The notes under the pieces: generated by a model | What the model saw: only the letters and a program-made list of their open reading frames with translations | Told to the model about the DNA's origin: nothing | Database searches by the model: none | Program-made: the position numbers and the translations under genes | Part shown: positions 33,939 through 45,487 of the stretch, piece after piece | How the letters are laid out: each line of letters begins with the position of its first letter | Position numbering within the stretch: position 1 is the first letter of the stretch | Assembly (NCBI GenBank): GCA_037783415.1 | Contig: JAZGTN010000002.1 | Coordinates: forward strand, 744,001 to 808,000 | Length of the DNA stretch: 64,000 nucleotides | Direction of reading: 5' to 3' | DNA from: Leptasterias polaris | Lineage: Eukaryota; Echinodermata; Asteroidea; Forcipulatida; Asteriidae

Positions 33939-36900
33939 CTATTTTGAATAATGAGAAATATGGCAAAACAAAAATTAATATTTACTTTATAGCTGGCATG
34001 AAAAGTGACAGCATCATAAGCTTCGGTGTGTAGATTTATTATTTGACATAATCAGTGCTCTTTACAACTGACTAAAGTTCAATTTGCTTTGTTAGATTCC
34101 TTTGAACAATTATTCCTTTTCTGAGTTTAGATCAATATTATACTTACTCCTTGCTTCCAACGGAAGACTTGACACTTCAGCAGGATTTCTTTTAAAAACA
34201 AAATAAACTTAAATATTAGTAACTTAAAGGTGCTATGTCGTCAGACTTTCCGTGGGGACATTTTTGTGGCACGCCCTCTATAGGACTGTTGACCTTCTCT
34301 AGAGAACTATAGCTTCATATTAAGTAACGAGCATGACTAGAGATGTGTCAGCCGTCTTTAAATTATCTTTGAACGATTCAGTTTATTGAACGGTTAGTGG
34401 TTAGAATTTGATGTAAACAAATTATTATGAATGTTTGTGAAAAGTTTTTTTTTGAGTACTTTTTACCCCATCTTTTCAGCTAAGTACAGGATAAGTTATA
34501 GTGTACGTACACATGAGAAAAATGTATTTATATTCATGTGGCGGCGAAACGATTCCGTAGTTCAATATGACATTTTAGAATAATATCAGTTTCTCTAAAG
34601 CTTTGTGTTAATTTTTATTTTTGGGAGGTTTGTGATTCACATTAAATTTAATTTTTGATGTTTCTGAATTTCTTATAACATTATTTTTTTTAAAACCTCT
34701 CCTTCAAAATACTTTCATTGGCCAAAGTGTCTATTATTTGCAAACGAAAAAGTTGGAAGGCGAAACTCACGGTGCTGGTTTCATGAAGGACGGTAGTCTT
34801 CCCTGTCTGCGAAGGCCGAACAGGACGGCACCGATGATCACAAAGATAAGCAGAAGAGCAAACAGAGACCCAAGAACAATAGCTGCCACGCTGGTTTGAT
34901 CATCGCCTAGTTTCAGAGACCCTGATGGCTCATCACATCTAAACGGGGGGAAATGAACACACTATTAAACTCGAGTACAAAGCTATCAAAAAACCCAATG
35001 CCTTCAAAGACAAACGCAAACGAACTAAATAGTGGTGAAAATAGAGTCTGCCCGCTTTGCCCTTTGTATGGCTTCTAGTTGGATACACTGGCTGGCTCAA
35101 AGATTGCTGCGGCCCGCATGGTAGTAACTCTTTATTGAACATTTCTGCTCAGTAATGCTCAATTAAGATTGAGGAGTAAATCATATTGTTGACTTTTATC
35201 ATAATTATTTCATGCCACCACAGTGCAGGGATACCATTCTTCAAAATGTCCGTATACTGCTGTGTATTTTGCTAATTCACTTTAAGGTATTATTTATGGT
35301 GCAGTGAATTCCCACAGTTTTTTTTAATGTCTGAATATTTTCTCAAATAAAACTGGTCTGTCGGGCATCCCACTCCCTATATAAGGTTAACATACCTGCC
35401 CATAGGCTACCTCAATTCTCTACCATCTTCCAATCTTACTCCCATACAACAAGCTTGGACTTGGATAAGATCGGTGTGCCCTTTATAATTATATACCTGG
35501 CCTAAATTCAAGCAATTCGCAGTATTTTTGATCGCCTGAGGGAGTGTGTCAACCATATTTTGCGTGATTCTACAAAAGTGAAACAAACTGTTTTTTCATT
35601 ACTGTTATTAATTATAATTCAATTGTACATTAATGCAAGAAAACAACATACAGCCAGTCAAAATAAGACAAAACTGTGATCGTGAGGCAAGAAAATTCGC
35701 CGTCAAGCGGTCAAAAGTACGGGCATTTGGACCCACCATCCTAATTCCTCCGCAATCCGAAAACCTCCTAAAGAGGAAACTTGGGAATTTGTGAGGGTTC
35801 TCAGATATATAGCTCAGCACAAAAAACACACGTTTTGCTGACCAGATTTGAGTAATTATAAGAAACAGTAGTGTTTAGTCTTATTGTTTTCAAATTGCTC
35901 CCCACTAGACTTGGTTCCAAGTCTGTGCTCGTGGTTTTTAGTCTACCTGATAGCCAATACACTATTGCCTGAAATAGCGCCCTCTTGTGGATTAACCTCC
36001 GTCTTTAACCTACGATCACAGACTTGGGAACATTGTTTTTCGGTTTGTACACACCCTTTGGCGAATTAGTCCAAAAGTGGACGGAACACTCTGATTGGTC
36101 AGAATCTCAGAAGCCGTCAATAAAATGCACATTCAAACTTGACCGTTTATACCACGGGATATAGTACAGAAATACAACATTGATGCACATGTAACTAATC
36201 TGCCTCTGCTCAGTGATTCAACTTGCAGTTTGGAAACAAAAAACCCAAAGTGATTCTAGTTTTTAAATTCAAAATAAATAAAAAACGTTGGGAAAATCAT
36301 TAGACGATTCCATTCAAATAAAGGGAACACAATTTTTCGTCTAGTAGGGATCAGGTTATTTGTCATGTTTATTTTTCAATATTTTATGAATAGGCCTACA
36401 TCTAGTATTAGTTTATGTATAAATTAGAAATAGCATACGTACAAAGCACTATAAAAATAACTTAAAAACAATGACTCGATCGATTTTACAGAAAATACTG
36501 AAGTGATTATAACCTATTGGGAATAGACGCAACCAACAGGAGTTTTGTGGCCTCCTGATTGGCCATCTCTCTGGCATAGTGTTGTTATGTAAATGTAAGT
36601 TGTGAATAAATGAATATCCGTATACACAAGAGGGTCAAGTCTGAGATTGCGAGTTAGAGCGCGTGATAGCCAATCTGCGGGGGGAATTTTGTGTGGCTGA
36701 TGCAGAGAAATAACCGCGATCTCAGACTTGAAATCAAGTCTACTCCCCACTAACTTTGTGAAGATTTGTTTAAATTACGTGCGTGGGAGCTGAGTCCGTC
36801 TTCCTCGGGTAACGAAGAATGTGTAACAGTTAGTTTCAAGAGTTGGTTTATAGATGCCCGTGCCATGTTCTCAGCCGATCGTCCTTCAAAAATGTGATCA

Positions 36901-39216
36901 ATTGAACGGTTCATAAAACAAAATATTAGACAGTCAGGTTACCCCCATCAGCCCCACACTGCCGACGTCCCCAATAACGCAATAACTTTTCCACCCACTT
37001 AAGATTAAAAAGCGGTAGTTTTAGCTCAAGATTTTACCTGGTATAGTTTGAATTGGCACAGGGCATATCTTGACAGATGCAGAATGGTAATGTTGAAGAT
37101 TGGGCGTACACGCATATTATTGTTTCGTTCAAATTCTGGCAAACGATGGCATCAGTGTAACCACAAATCTGATCTTGGTTGCAGTAGGAAGTTACACCTA
37201 GAAGGTACAGAGTCCCCAAAGGGACTGGTAAAAATAAAATGAAAATGTAAACAAAGAGAAATTAAAAATCGTTCGAGGTAAACGAAATAACATTTTGAGA
37301 GAACGAAATACTATTATTTTAAGGGAATGACATGATATTTATCATTATTATTATTATTATTTGTTTGGGTGCCCTTTTTTAATAGTTTGTACCTGTCCCT
37401 TTTGGAGCTCCCCACTATCATGGCCGTACTATTATTGTTGTTCCTGTTGTTTTAGTTTTATTTTGCTTAACTATTTTTTATTTATTAATTATTTTTTAGG
37501 GGGTGTCATAAACTGCCCCTACCATATTTTTGCCCGTAAACTTGTTAACGCTGGATCAAATCACCACCATTATTTTCTGAATGTTTCCAGTATTTTGCTA
37601 GAGTAAATATTGTTTACAAAATTGTTCAGCTGTTACCATGTGTCAAACAATTTTAAAGTGTTTAAGGTTATGTTCAATCTATCGAGAACTTTGGAAAGTA
37701 CGGAGCGGGGTGGTACTATATGGGCACCTACGTTTTCAGCAAGGAGATTGTTTGTTTTTAATTGATAGCAATGTTCATTCTGTGCTTTTGTGTGAAAAGA
37801 GTTGCTTGCTGAAAGTGCGTCTTGTGCACATTTCAGGTTTCAGCCAGAGTTCCCCATTTTGCGCCTTCGACGCATTTGAATCTTTGTAATCTTTGGTACA
37901 ACTCGTATACCTACCTTGAGCGTTCCTGTTGCACTTAATAAATGGGTCATTGGTGTTGCATATCCGCCTACAGAACGCGTTTCCAGCACCTCCAGAATCG
38001 CTGCACGTTGTCGTTCTAAATAGACAAAAACGTTAATTTGAATACTACGTTCCATTTGGATACAATCACAACTCATTTGTATTCATGAGTTTTCGGTTTG
38101 TTCGCTAATACATTTTCTAAAGATGCAAAAATGTCCGAACAATACAGTCATATGATTCCTATATACTTGGGACAATTTATCCATTCCGATTGGTCGAGGG
38201 AAGATCACCTTGCCGTGTTTACAGGCAGAATGTACCACTCGTTGAAAAAATTACTTTTGGTGGAAGAGTGAGAATGTGTACTGAAAAAATGTGGGTGCAA
38301 AAAATTAACACCATGGGAGTTGTCACATATTATAAATACCGATAAGAGAATCAAAATTAACTTATTAGGGTGTTAAATAACACCAATGTAATTGTTTTTT
38401 GGAGAACTTCATGTTATTTTAACACTCAATGGTAATTGTTGATTATTTCTTTGTAATTAGATGTGACAAGACCCGTGGTGTCAATTTTAACACCCCCGTT
38501 TTTGTAGTGTGTTGATGCCACCAAGTTGTTGATTAATAAGAACCTCCATGTTCATCAAGATTTCTGCTGAGTCATTTTGAGTTTCATGTCAGCCACAATA
38601 ATTAAAACAACTACAACAATTGTTCACATATCTACAGGAACTGTCAAATACAACCACTTCCTTCCATAAAGTACAGAAATCTATATATGAATCGATGTCA
38701 TAATCAGAAAACAGCCTTTCTTTAGGGTAAAAAATAAGCATACAAAGATTACAAATGGCCTTCTACGCTGCAACAACTGGGCATTAAATTGACACCATGG
38801 GTGGTCATATAGAAACCAAACAAGAGTTAAAAAGTATACCATAGGGTGTTAAAATAACACAATTGTTTATGCAAACACAATTACATTGGTGTTATTTGAA
38901 CACCCTTTGATGTTATTAGTGATTCTCTCTTGGTTTTATCTATAATTATGTGACAACACCCAAGGTGTTAATTTTAACACCCCAGTTTTTGCAGAGTACA
39001 GTCTTACTCATTATTACAGAAATATTCTCTCATAACGTCGATAAATATATGCAACGGCTCTGGAAGCATAATCTGCTGTGCTGTACAAAGCCCAAGTCGT
39101 GCATGAGTATAAAACATAACCACGATGAACACTTTCAAACTTAGTGCGACTGTCCTCTGTCCGAGTCCCGTTTGTGCCGTCCACGCCATGGTCGTAACCT
39201 CTCGCAATGACTTCAT
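33289..39216 (-). CDS. Cys-rich single-pass receptor with Tyr-motif tail, six exons
   Basis: Exons, in order: 39008-39216, 37915-38015, 37038-37197, 34771-34938, 34148-34188 and 33289-33938. All borders are GT/AG, the phases agree (2, 1, 2, 2, 1), and the total of 1329 nt gives 442 residues. It predicts a signal peptide (hydrophobic run LKVFIVVMFYTH), an ectodomain of about 100 residues with 13 cysteines and two N-glycosylation sites (NET and NYT), one membrane span (VAAIVLGSLFALLLIFVIIG) followed by the stop-transfer LRRQGR, and a 230-residue acidic tail. The tail repeats Tyr motifs: HTYYSV, HPYFVL, DYTQLL and GTYFPL, each after an acidic stretch. YxxL/V motifs can bind SH2 domains or act in endocytosis; the function here is inferred. 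I do not recognise the family. A partial copy lies at 43.6-45.5 kb. Confidence 0.8.
34148..34188 (-). CDS. Receptor exon 5, 41 nt
   Basis: A micro-exon encoding NPAEVSSLPLEAR, with acceptor 'tttttaaaag' and donor GTAAGTA. The exact length (41 nt) and flanks are preserved in the second copy at 44284-44324, which supports it as a real exon. Confidence 0.8.
34771..34938 (-). CDS. Receptor exon 4, transmembrane segment
   Basis: The acceptor is 'gtttag' and the donor GTGAGTTT. It encodes CDEPSGSLKLGDDQTS, then a hydrophobic span (VAAIVLGSLFALLLIFVIIG), then FGLRRQGRLPSFMKPAP. The basic residues after the span place the C terminus in the cytoplasm. The exon is strongly conserved in the copy at 45278-45487 on both sides of the span. 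Confidence 0.88.
35906..36742. mobile_element. hAT-like non-autonomous element with 8-bp target duplication
   Basis: The ends are TAGACTTGGTTCCAAGTCTG and its imperfect inverse CAGACTTGAAATCAAGTCTA. Each end is itself palindromic. CTCCCCAC is repeated immediately outside both ends (35898-35905 and 36743-36750), an 8-bp target duplication typical of hAT. It sits in intron 3 of the receptor gene. Shorter relatives lie at 41668, 51737 and 61612. No coding region is visible. Confidence 0.88.
37038..37197 (-). CDS. Receptor exon 3, Cys-rich ectodomain part 2
   Basis: The acceptor is 'gtaccttctag' and the donor GTAAAA. It encodes VTSYCNQDQICGYTDAIVC, NLNETIIC, PFCICQDMPC and NYTR: seven cysteines and two N-glycosylation sites in about 53 residues. 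The Cys spacing does not match EGF, sushi or TNFR repeats that I can recall. Confidence 0.75.
37915..38015 (-). CDS. Receptor exon 2, Cys-rich ectodomain part 1
   Basis: The acceptor is 'ttgtctatttag' and the donor GTAGGT. It encodes TTTCSDSGGAGNAFCRRIC and DPFIKCNRNAQ, with four cysteines. The longest open frame in the track is not this frame; the assignment rests on splice borders, phase agreement with both neighbours, and the Cys pattern. Confidence 0.7.
38274..38512. mobile_element. Small MITE in receptor intron 1 (copy 1)
   Basis: The ends 'gtgggtgcaaaaaattaaca' plus 'ccatggg' and the inverted 'ggtgtcaattttaacaccc' define an element of about 240 bp. The motif TTAACACC and its complement also occur inside. 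Confidence 0.75.
38765..38998. mobile_element. Small MITE in receptor intron 1 (copy 2)
   Basis: Same family as 38274-38512: 'actgggcattaaattgacac' plus 'catggg' at one end, 'ggtgttaattttaacacccc' plus 'agtttttgcag' at the other. Its edge lies within about 10 bp of the donor of receptor exon 1. Confidence 0.75.
39008..39216 (-). CDS. Receptor exon 1, signal peptide
   Basis: The frame starts MKSLREVTTMAWTAQTG; the internal Met at 39189 is an equally likely start. The hydrophobic core LSLKVFIVVMFYTHARLGL is followed by CTA-QQ, a plausible signal peptidase site, then IMLPEPLHIFIDVMREYFC. The donor is GTAAGA at 39007 downward, in phase 2, which joins exon 2 in frame. Confidence 0.75.
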
Positions 39217-41667
39217 TTACACTGAAAATTGCTATTTATTGTACAGTAAATTGTGCCTTCAAAGAACAACCTTAACAGCATCCTGGTGCATCCAGCTTCA
39301 GAGTGTTATGTACCAAGTCAACGTTGAATACTAACTGCACACAACAAAGCAGGAAGTTCAGTGTGTTATTATTTCCTTTACTGCGAATTCCCAATTTTAG
39401 TTTCGCTTTAGTAGGTCCGCTTCATGCTTGGCTAGGTGTTTTGGGGTACGACAAAGAGTATATAGAAAGATTTACATCATAATTCCCGGATATGTTAATC
39501 TTTTGGCAGTGAGATCAGGCTTGTTACATGGAAAAGGGAAATGCTAATATAGTGTGGTGCAATAAACTCAAAATAATTATGGTCATTGAAAGAAATGGCG
39601 CACTTCCAACCTTACACAGCATATATCCACATTTGAACATTAAAGGTAGCGTCATAGATTGGTAAATACTCTAAATATTTATGACAATAAAAGCTTGCAT
39701 GGTGAGAAGCACTGCAGCTGTTGATAGTATTAGCTATAAACTATTTTGAGAAAAGGATTCCCTACGAATAAGTATAGTTTTGATAAATTTTCACCTAAAA
39801 ACTTTTGAATCTGAGAAACGAGTCATGCGTAAATTGTTTCTCAGATTTCTTAGCGTTGGTGTCTGTTCGCAAATGCTGCGGCAATAGACTGGTTGGTACT
39901 AGTTATGGTCCAAGACGTGGTTGGTACCCGCTGTTACCTCGCTGAACGTGGATGTGTTTGATGTTCTTGAAGAAAATACTAATGACAGTTTTTTTGCTGT
40001 TTTACCGGCAAGTAGACACTGTGTTTTAGCCGAAACTTTAACATGTGACTCCTTCTTTAGTTGTGCATATTTATCAGCATAGTTATCAAAAACCAACCTA
40101 TGTAACGTCCTTTATAACAACGCAGTCACTATAAGCTCCACCTTTTGAACAGTTTGAACTTCTATAATTCAATGACCTTTACTACCTTAATAATGGCAGA
40201 ATTATGTATAAATACAACCATAATGCATTACCTTCTTGTTTTAACTCTTTCTTTACCTTTCTTTACATCAAATATCCATTTATGATTATTCGAAGTTCCC
40301 CTAAAAAAAATTGTTAATGTTCATTTCAACAGAACATCATTGTTTAGAAATAGTCTTGTCAAACGTGGTACTACATTATTGGAATAGTCTTAGCGATTCC
40401 GCAAAAATCTGCAATTACTTTGTGAAATTTTGTAAAAAATAAATTAAAAGCTCAGTTCTTTATTCTTAGTAATGATAGAAAAGTTATTGCATATTTCTAG
40501 GTGATGTTTCGTCTAAATGATGTTAGTGAGTGTTGGTTAGTATATTGTTTAGTGTTTGTTCGTTGTTTGTCTGTCCACGTCCGGAGGTACGAGAACAACA
40601 GCTTTTGCTTCACGCTAGTTCTAAATGTTGTTCTGTTTTTTTTACCATTCTATCCATAATAATAATGATTCAAACTAATATAGAGAAGATTTCTATTCTC
40701 AAAACTTTCTTTTTTTGAATTTGAAGTGAATCTGTATGTCAATTAATCATTGTGTGGATAAAGGTTTACTAAGAGGAAGGTTTCAGACTTAAAACCCATC
40801 GCATTGTTTTTGGTATGTGTGGTCTCATTTTCACCAGAAACTAAATATCTCAGTTCCCCAAAACAAAAATTGGATTGTCCAAATGAACTTCTCGGCTTCC
40901 GTGTAAGAGTAAGCAGTTTCTACTTTGATCTCCCCCCCCCCCAAAAAAAAAAGTCAGCGTTTCGTTTCATAAACAAACTGACTCGCCCATACTCTAAAAA
41001 TAAACCGTGTAGTGTTTTCATGCTTCGCCTCTATTGTAAAAGTATAATAGCTGAGCTTAGAAAGGACCCTTTGTTGGACTTTTTCATGAACACTATCGAT
41101 GTCCTTGGGTATTGCAGAAAAGGTATTTCCCCAGCAAATCCCGCTTTCTATAAAAAGTCACTTAGGGATGCACCCCACTAACTGAACAGTGCAAAATGAA
41201 AAAGGTAAATATTTAACAATACTAACAAAACTACTCAGAAGTCTCTCAGCTGTCTAATACAGTCAGGGAACATTATCCATTGACCCTTAACTTTTATCCT
41301 CTGCTCAATTTGATACAGGGAGTCCCTAGGCCCGTCGGGTTATTCTTGCTCGAAATAAAAACACCCCTTCACCGGGTATAATTTTTCAAACGTCCGAGCA
41401 GCAATCTTGAAAAGGGGTCCCTACACCTTTTGGCAACACGGACCATTTGTTTTAAAGGCCTTTAATAATAATTATTATAGGCCTTTAAAAAAATCATCTA
41501 AAATACCTCAAGTTAGAAGTTACCTCCCCCCCCCCAGGTCACAATATGGCAACGTTTTTACAATGTATTCCTTTTATTTGGCTATAAAATATGTCTAATC
41601 TGTGTAATACAACATATCAATGAGGCCGACCCTCTCTTTTCTCCTTGTTTAGTTGGATGCACCCTTA
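39217..41667. other. Intergenic, no gene recognised
   Basis: Upstream region of the receptor gene. 'attaaaggtagcgtcataga' at 39639 looks like the end of a TTAA-type element. A 125-residue frame at 40804-41181 (+) has no domain I can name and contains a homopolymer-derived segment. C and G tracts lie at 40931 and 41525. Confidence 0.4.
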
Positions 41668-41935
41668 GACTTGGTTCCAAGTCTGTTATATTGGGAATTT
41701 GTCTACGTATAGCGCCCTCATGTGACAGACTTGGGAATCCTGTGGCGAATTAGTCAAAGAATGGACGGAACAATCTGATTGATCAGATTCGAAAAAAGCA
41801 TTCGGTAAAAAAGATTATTCAAATTTAACTGTGTTTACCTTTGAATATAGTACAGAGATACATTATTGATGCACGTGTACTTACATTCTGCCGCTGCTCA
41901 GTAATTCATTTGCATAAAATCATGGAATTTTGTCA
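41668..41935. mobile_element. hAT-like element fragment
   Basis: It begins TTAGACTTGGTTCCAAGTCT and shares 'tagcgccctc', 'gcgaattagt' and 'gatgcac' blocks with 35906-36742. The right end is not found. Confidence 0.65.
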
Positions 41936-43508
41936 TACAGTCAGAGTATTTCATGGGAAAGATATTTGGATGTAGGGCCATCGCAGATCTGTCATAATGT
42001 TGCAGTTGCTTCTATTTGTATTTTTTTTAACAACAAATCTGCGATGGCCCTATACAGCCAAATATTTTACATAATATGTGAACCTATCAGTAAAAGCCCA
42101 ATCCGGTCATCGACCCCCTAAACTAACAATCTGACTAGATGAACAATGACATAAACTGATCATCGTTTCAGGTCAATATTTAAACTAAAAATACATTACT
42201 CATCCAATATTTGGAAAGTTTATGTAGGCCTAATTGTTCTCAATTTTATTTTTGTAATCACAAGTCTACCAATAAATTTGTGTTGGCACGTTTTATAAAT
42301 TGCTGTGCAGAGTATAAGTTATAACTCTTTTTTGTCGATAAAATTATTTTGAAATTTTTCATAAAATATACAAAAATAATAAATCCACGGTTAAAATGTT
42401 CGGTGTTGCCACGTTTAGCATGCCGGTAACTAATTTGCTGAATGCTAACATTGCCAATCTTTATTGTGCCCATAACTATATATGATTTTAATAATATTTT
42501 TGTAATGTACATCACTCTGGTGTGTAATTATAAGCACTGTACACGCAGGGCTGTCAGAGCCAAACTAATATAGAAAAATCCATACGCGTACTACTTGGGT
42601 GGGATTGGTACCCACGACCCCCGCATTCTAGAGCAAGTGTTTGGCCAGCTCGTGCACTGTGTTATTTTCCGGTAAACATTCTCTTGGTTTGCTAATACCA
42701 AACACATTCATATAAAGAACTTTAAAATTGTGAAATAGCTTTTTGCACTTCATTATAGTTAATTTCCGTCTAGTTGTCGGTTTTCTTTTTTGTTATAAAG
42801 AGCGCCACCTTGTGACACCTGATCTGATCTGATCCTGGAGTACACCAAATACTCAGCAGTAATAACAAATTAATAGTCTCGAAGCCTCTTGAAATAAGAA
42901 TACAAATATTTGCTGACAACCAAACATTTTTTACTATTACGATTTTTAGGCAAGTAAGCCGGCCGTTGAATCGTTGAGGGGGAATGGCCATTAACAAATA
43001 TTGACAGGAAAGATTTGTTGTTTTGTTTGGGTTTTTTTTTGTGTGGGAGGGCTAGTTTACCAAAAATGTAGCATTGATCTCTGCTGACTGGATAATATTT
43101 ACACAACGGGCACAGGTAGTTATGTTGCTACCCGAACCACGGTAACGTTCACATTCAGTAAATTTTGCAAATCGTTTTGGTTGAAGGAGATGTGCGCCGC
43201 CAACATTGATACTTTGCCAGAGTTTTGAACACGTTTCTTGTATGTCTTTTTATGACTTCAGTCTACTTCAAACTTTAAGATAGTGAGCAAAACATTTGGC
43301 TCAACTTTGTAAAAGCAATAGCTCTGGTCGTTTAAAGTTTGAGTAGATGAGGTGCAACTATATCTTCAAGTACTGTAGGGGAAACTCTCAGTCCGTTTGC
43401 ATTCCTTGAGTGTTTTTTCATGTTCATTCGGTACCTTTATGTGGCTTCATTGGAATTAGTAAGTCCTGCGTACATCAGATGACGTCTTGGTCCCACATGC
43501 TTTAATGC
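41936..43508. other. Intergenic, tRNA-like SINE head at 42580-42665 (-)
   Basis: On the minus strand, 'tctagaatgcgggggtcgtg' and 'ggtaccaatccca' resemble the anticodon arm and B box of the tRNA-derived SINE at 60937-61010. No gene is otherwise supported. An imperfect palindrome around 'gccatcgcagatc' and 'gatttgcgatggc'-like sequence lies at 41975-42050. Confidence 0.35.
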
Positions 43509-43680
43509 AAAGGAATCTCGGTCACTTCAAAGAGTCCCAATGGTCGAGATCATTGGTTTGCTGCAGTTGACTTAACCATTGTAATCTCAGCCACTTGAAC
43601 GGGTCCAAATGGATGAGATCATTGGTTTGCTGCAGTTAGCTTAACCATTGGAATCTCGTATTCATCGTCAGAGGTTATAT
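43509..43680. repeat. 69-bp direct repeat at the end of the receptor copy
   Basis: About 2.4 copies, each with 'gagatcattggtttgctgca' (43548 and 43617) and 'taaccattg' (43572 and 43641). The repeat covers the predicted C-terminal codons and the stop of receptor copy 2 and its 3' region. Confidence 0.8.
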
Positions 43681-45487
43681 TATTTCCAACCTTATGTTCA
43701 GTCAATTGAAAAGAGATGTTAAAATCCTCTCGAGGAACATCCCCTGTCGCAGAGGACACGCCTTGACTTTCAACAGTTCCAGAGGCTTCATTCTCTGTAT
43801 TTTGTTCAACAGTCGGGATCCAACCACAGTAGGTATTTTTGATGCCGTCGGTGGTTTCTTCATTTTCGTGCCGTTCATAACATCGTGGGAGCTCCCCTCT
43901 TCCTCATGTACGGAAGCGTAATCTTGATTTTCCACACGTGGATTCGTCGTTGGTAGATGAGGAATGTATGTGTAGTCAACATATCCGTCTGGTGTCGGTG
44001 GTTCAGGCAACTGCTGTCTGTTGATACCAGGATCGAACATATTCCGTAAACAAAATTGAAAAATAGTTTTCACAGCAGGTAAATAATGAGAAATATGGCA
44101 AAACAAAAATGAATATTTTACTTTATAGGCTGGCATGAATAGTGACAGCATCACAAGCTTCTGTGTGTAGATTTATTATTTGACACAATCAGTACACTTT
44201 ACCACTGACTAAAGTTAAACTTTCTTTGCTAGATTCCTTTAAAAAATGTTACTTTTCTGAGTTTAGTTCAATAGTATACTTACTTCTTGCTCCCAACGGA
44301 ACACTTGACACTTCAGAAGGATTCCTTCTAAAAAACAAAATATACTTTAATGTTAGTAACTTAAAGGCACTGAACATGTTTGGTAATTATCAAAGACCGG
44401 TATTGTCACTCGGTGCTACCCAACATATGCATAAAATAACAAACCTGTGAAAATTTGGGCTGAATCGGTCATCGAAGTTGCAAGAAAATATAGAAAGAAA
44501 AAACACCCTTGTTGCACAATTTTGTGTGCTTTCAGATGCTAATAAAAGGCTTCATGCAAGTCTTTTATTATTTTAGTGAAAAGTTACCTCTTTCTCAAAA
44601 ACTACGTTACTTCAGAGGGAGTGGTTTCTCACAATGTTTTATACTATCAACAGCTCTCCGTTGCTGGTTACCAAGTAAGTTTTTATGCTAATATATATTT
44701 TGAGTAATTACCAAACGTGTTCAGTGCCTTTAAAAGTGCTTTGTCGTCAGACTCTCCTTGAGAACAATTTGGTGACACGCCATCTATAGGACTGTTCACC
44801 TGCTCTATATAACTAGCTTCATACGAGCCCAACTGGTGATGTGTCCGCCGTCTTTTTAAATTATACGGTAAGTGGTTAGAATTTTATGTAAACAATGTAT
44901 TGATTGTTTGTGAGAAATTTGTTTATTTTTTATTTTTTTTACTTGTTTCCCTCTATCTGTTCGGCTAAGTACACGAAAAGTTATTGTGTTCGTACTTCGT
45001 ACACAATAAGATAAATATATATATATGTGTATATAAATATATTCGTGTGGCGGCAATACGCTTCCGTTGTTCAGAATAACATTTTATAACAATATGAGTT
45101 TCCTTCAAGCTTTGTGTTTAGTGTTCTTTTTGGTTAGTGATTCACAATCTATTTCCTTCTTGATGTTTTGAAATTCCAAGAAAAAAAATTGTTTTTAAAC
45201 TTCTACCACTTTCAAAATACTTTCATTGACCAAAGTGTATATTATTTGCAAACGAAATATGGGGAGACGAAACTCACGATGCTGGCTTCACGAAGGGCGG
45301 TAGTCTTCCCTGTCTACGAAGGCGGAGCAGCACGGCACCGATGGCGACAGAGAGATGCAGAAAAACAAGAACAATAGCTGCCACGATGGTTTGAATTCCT
45401 TCCTCCATGGTTTGATCATTGCCTGTTGTAGATGATGCTGTAGGACGAGGGCTCATTGTCATATACACTGATGATGGCTCATCACAT
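43619..45487 (-). pseudogene. Partial second copy of the Cys-rich receptor
   Basis: The membrane exon 45278-45487 encodes CDEPSSVYMTMSPRPTASS, a span (IVAAIVLVFLHLSVAIGAVL) and LRRQGRLPPFVKPAS. The micro-exon 44284-44324 encodes NPSEVSSVPLGAR, again 41 nt. The tail exon (from about 44025 down) has Tyr motifs DGYVDYTYIP and NQDYASV, then in a different frame NEETTDGIKNTYCGW and DDEYEIPMVKL with a stop at 43619. The predicted acceptor does not continue the micro-exon frame, and a second shift is needed near 43880-43910. No signal or ectodomain exon was found upstream. It is probably a pseudogene, although unrecognised splicing could rescue it. The membrane exon is longer than in copy 1 (210 against 168 nt). 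Confidence 0.7.

Larger units (their letters stand above)
33945..35640. repeat. Segmental duplication block, copy 1
   Basis: Intron and exon sequence here is collinear with 44050-46175. Shared stretches include 'aatatggcaaaacaaaaat' (33956 and 44092), 'gcacgccctctataggactg' against 'acacgccatctataggactg', and 'gagggagtgtgtcaacca' (35538 and 46079). It contains receptor exons 4 and 5. Confidence 0.9.

Noticed and set aside
33190..33947. Several plus-strand frames of 60-70 residues
   Set aside because: They are shadows on the strand opposite receptor exon 6.
40804..41181. 125-residue plus-strand protein gene
   Set aside because: It includes a segment encoded by C and A tracts and shows no domain, splice support or paralogue in the window.
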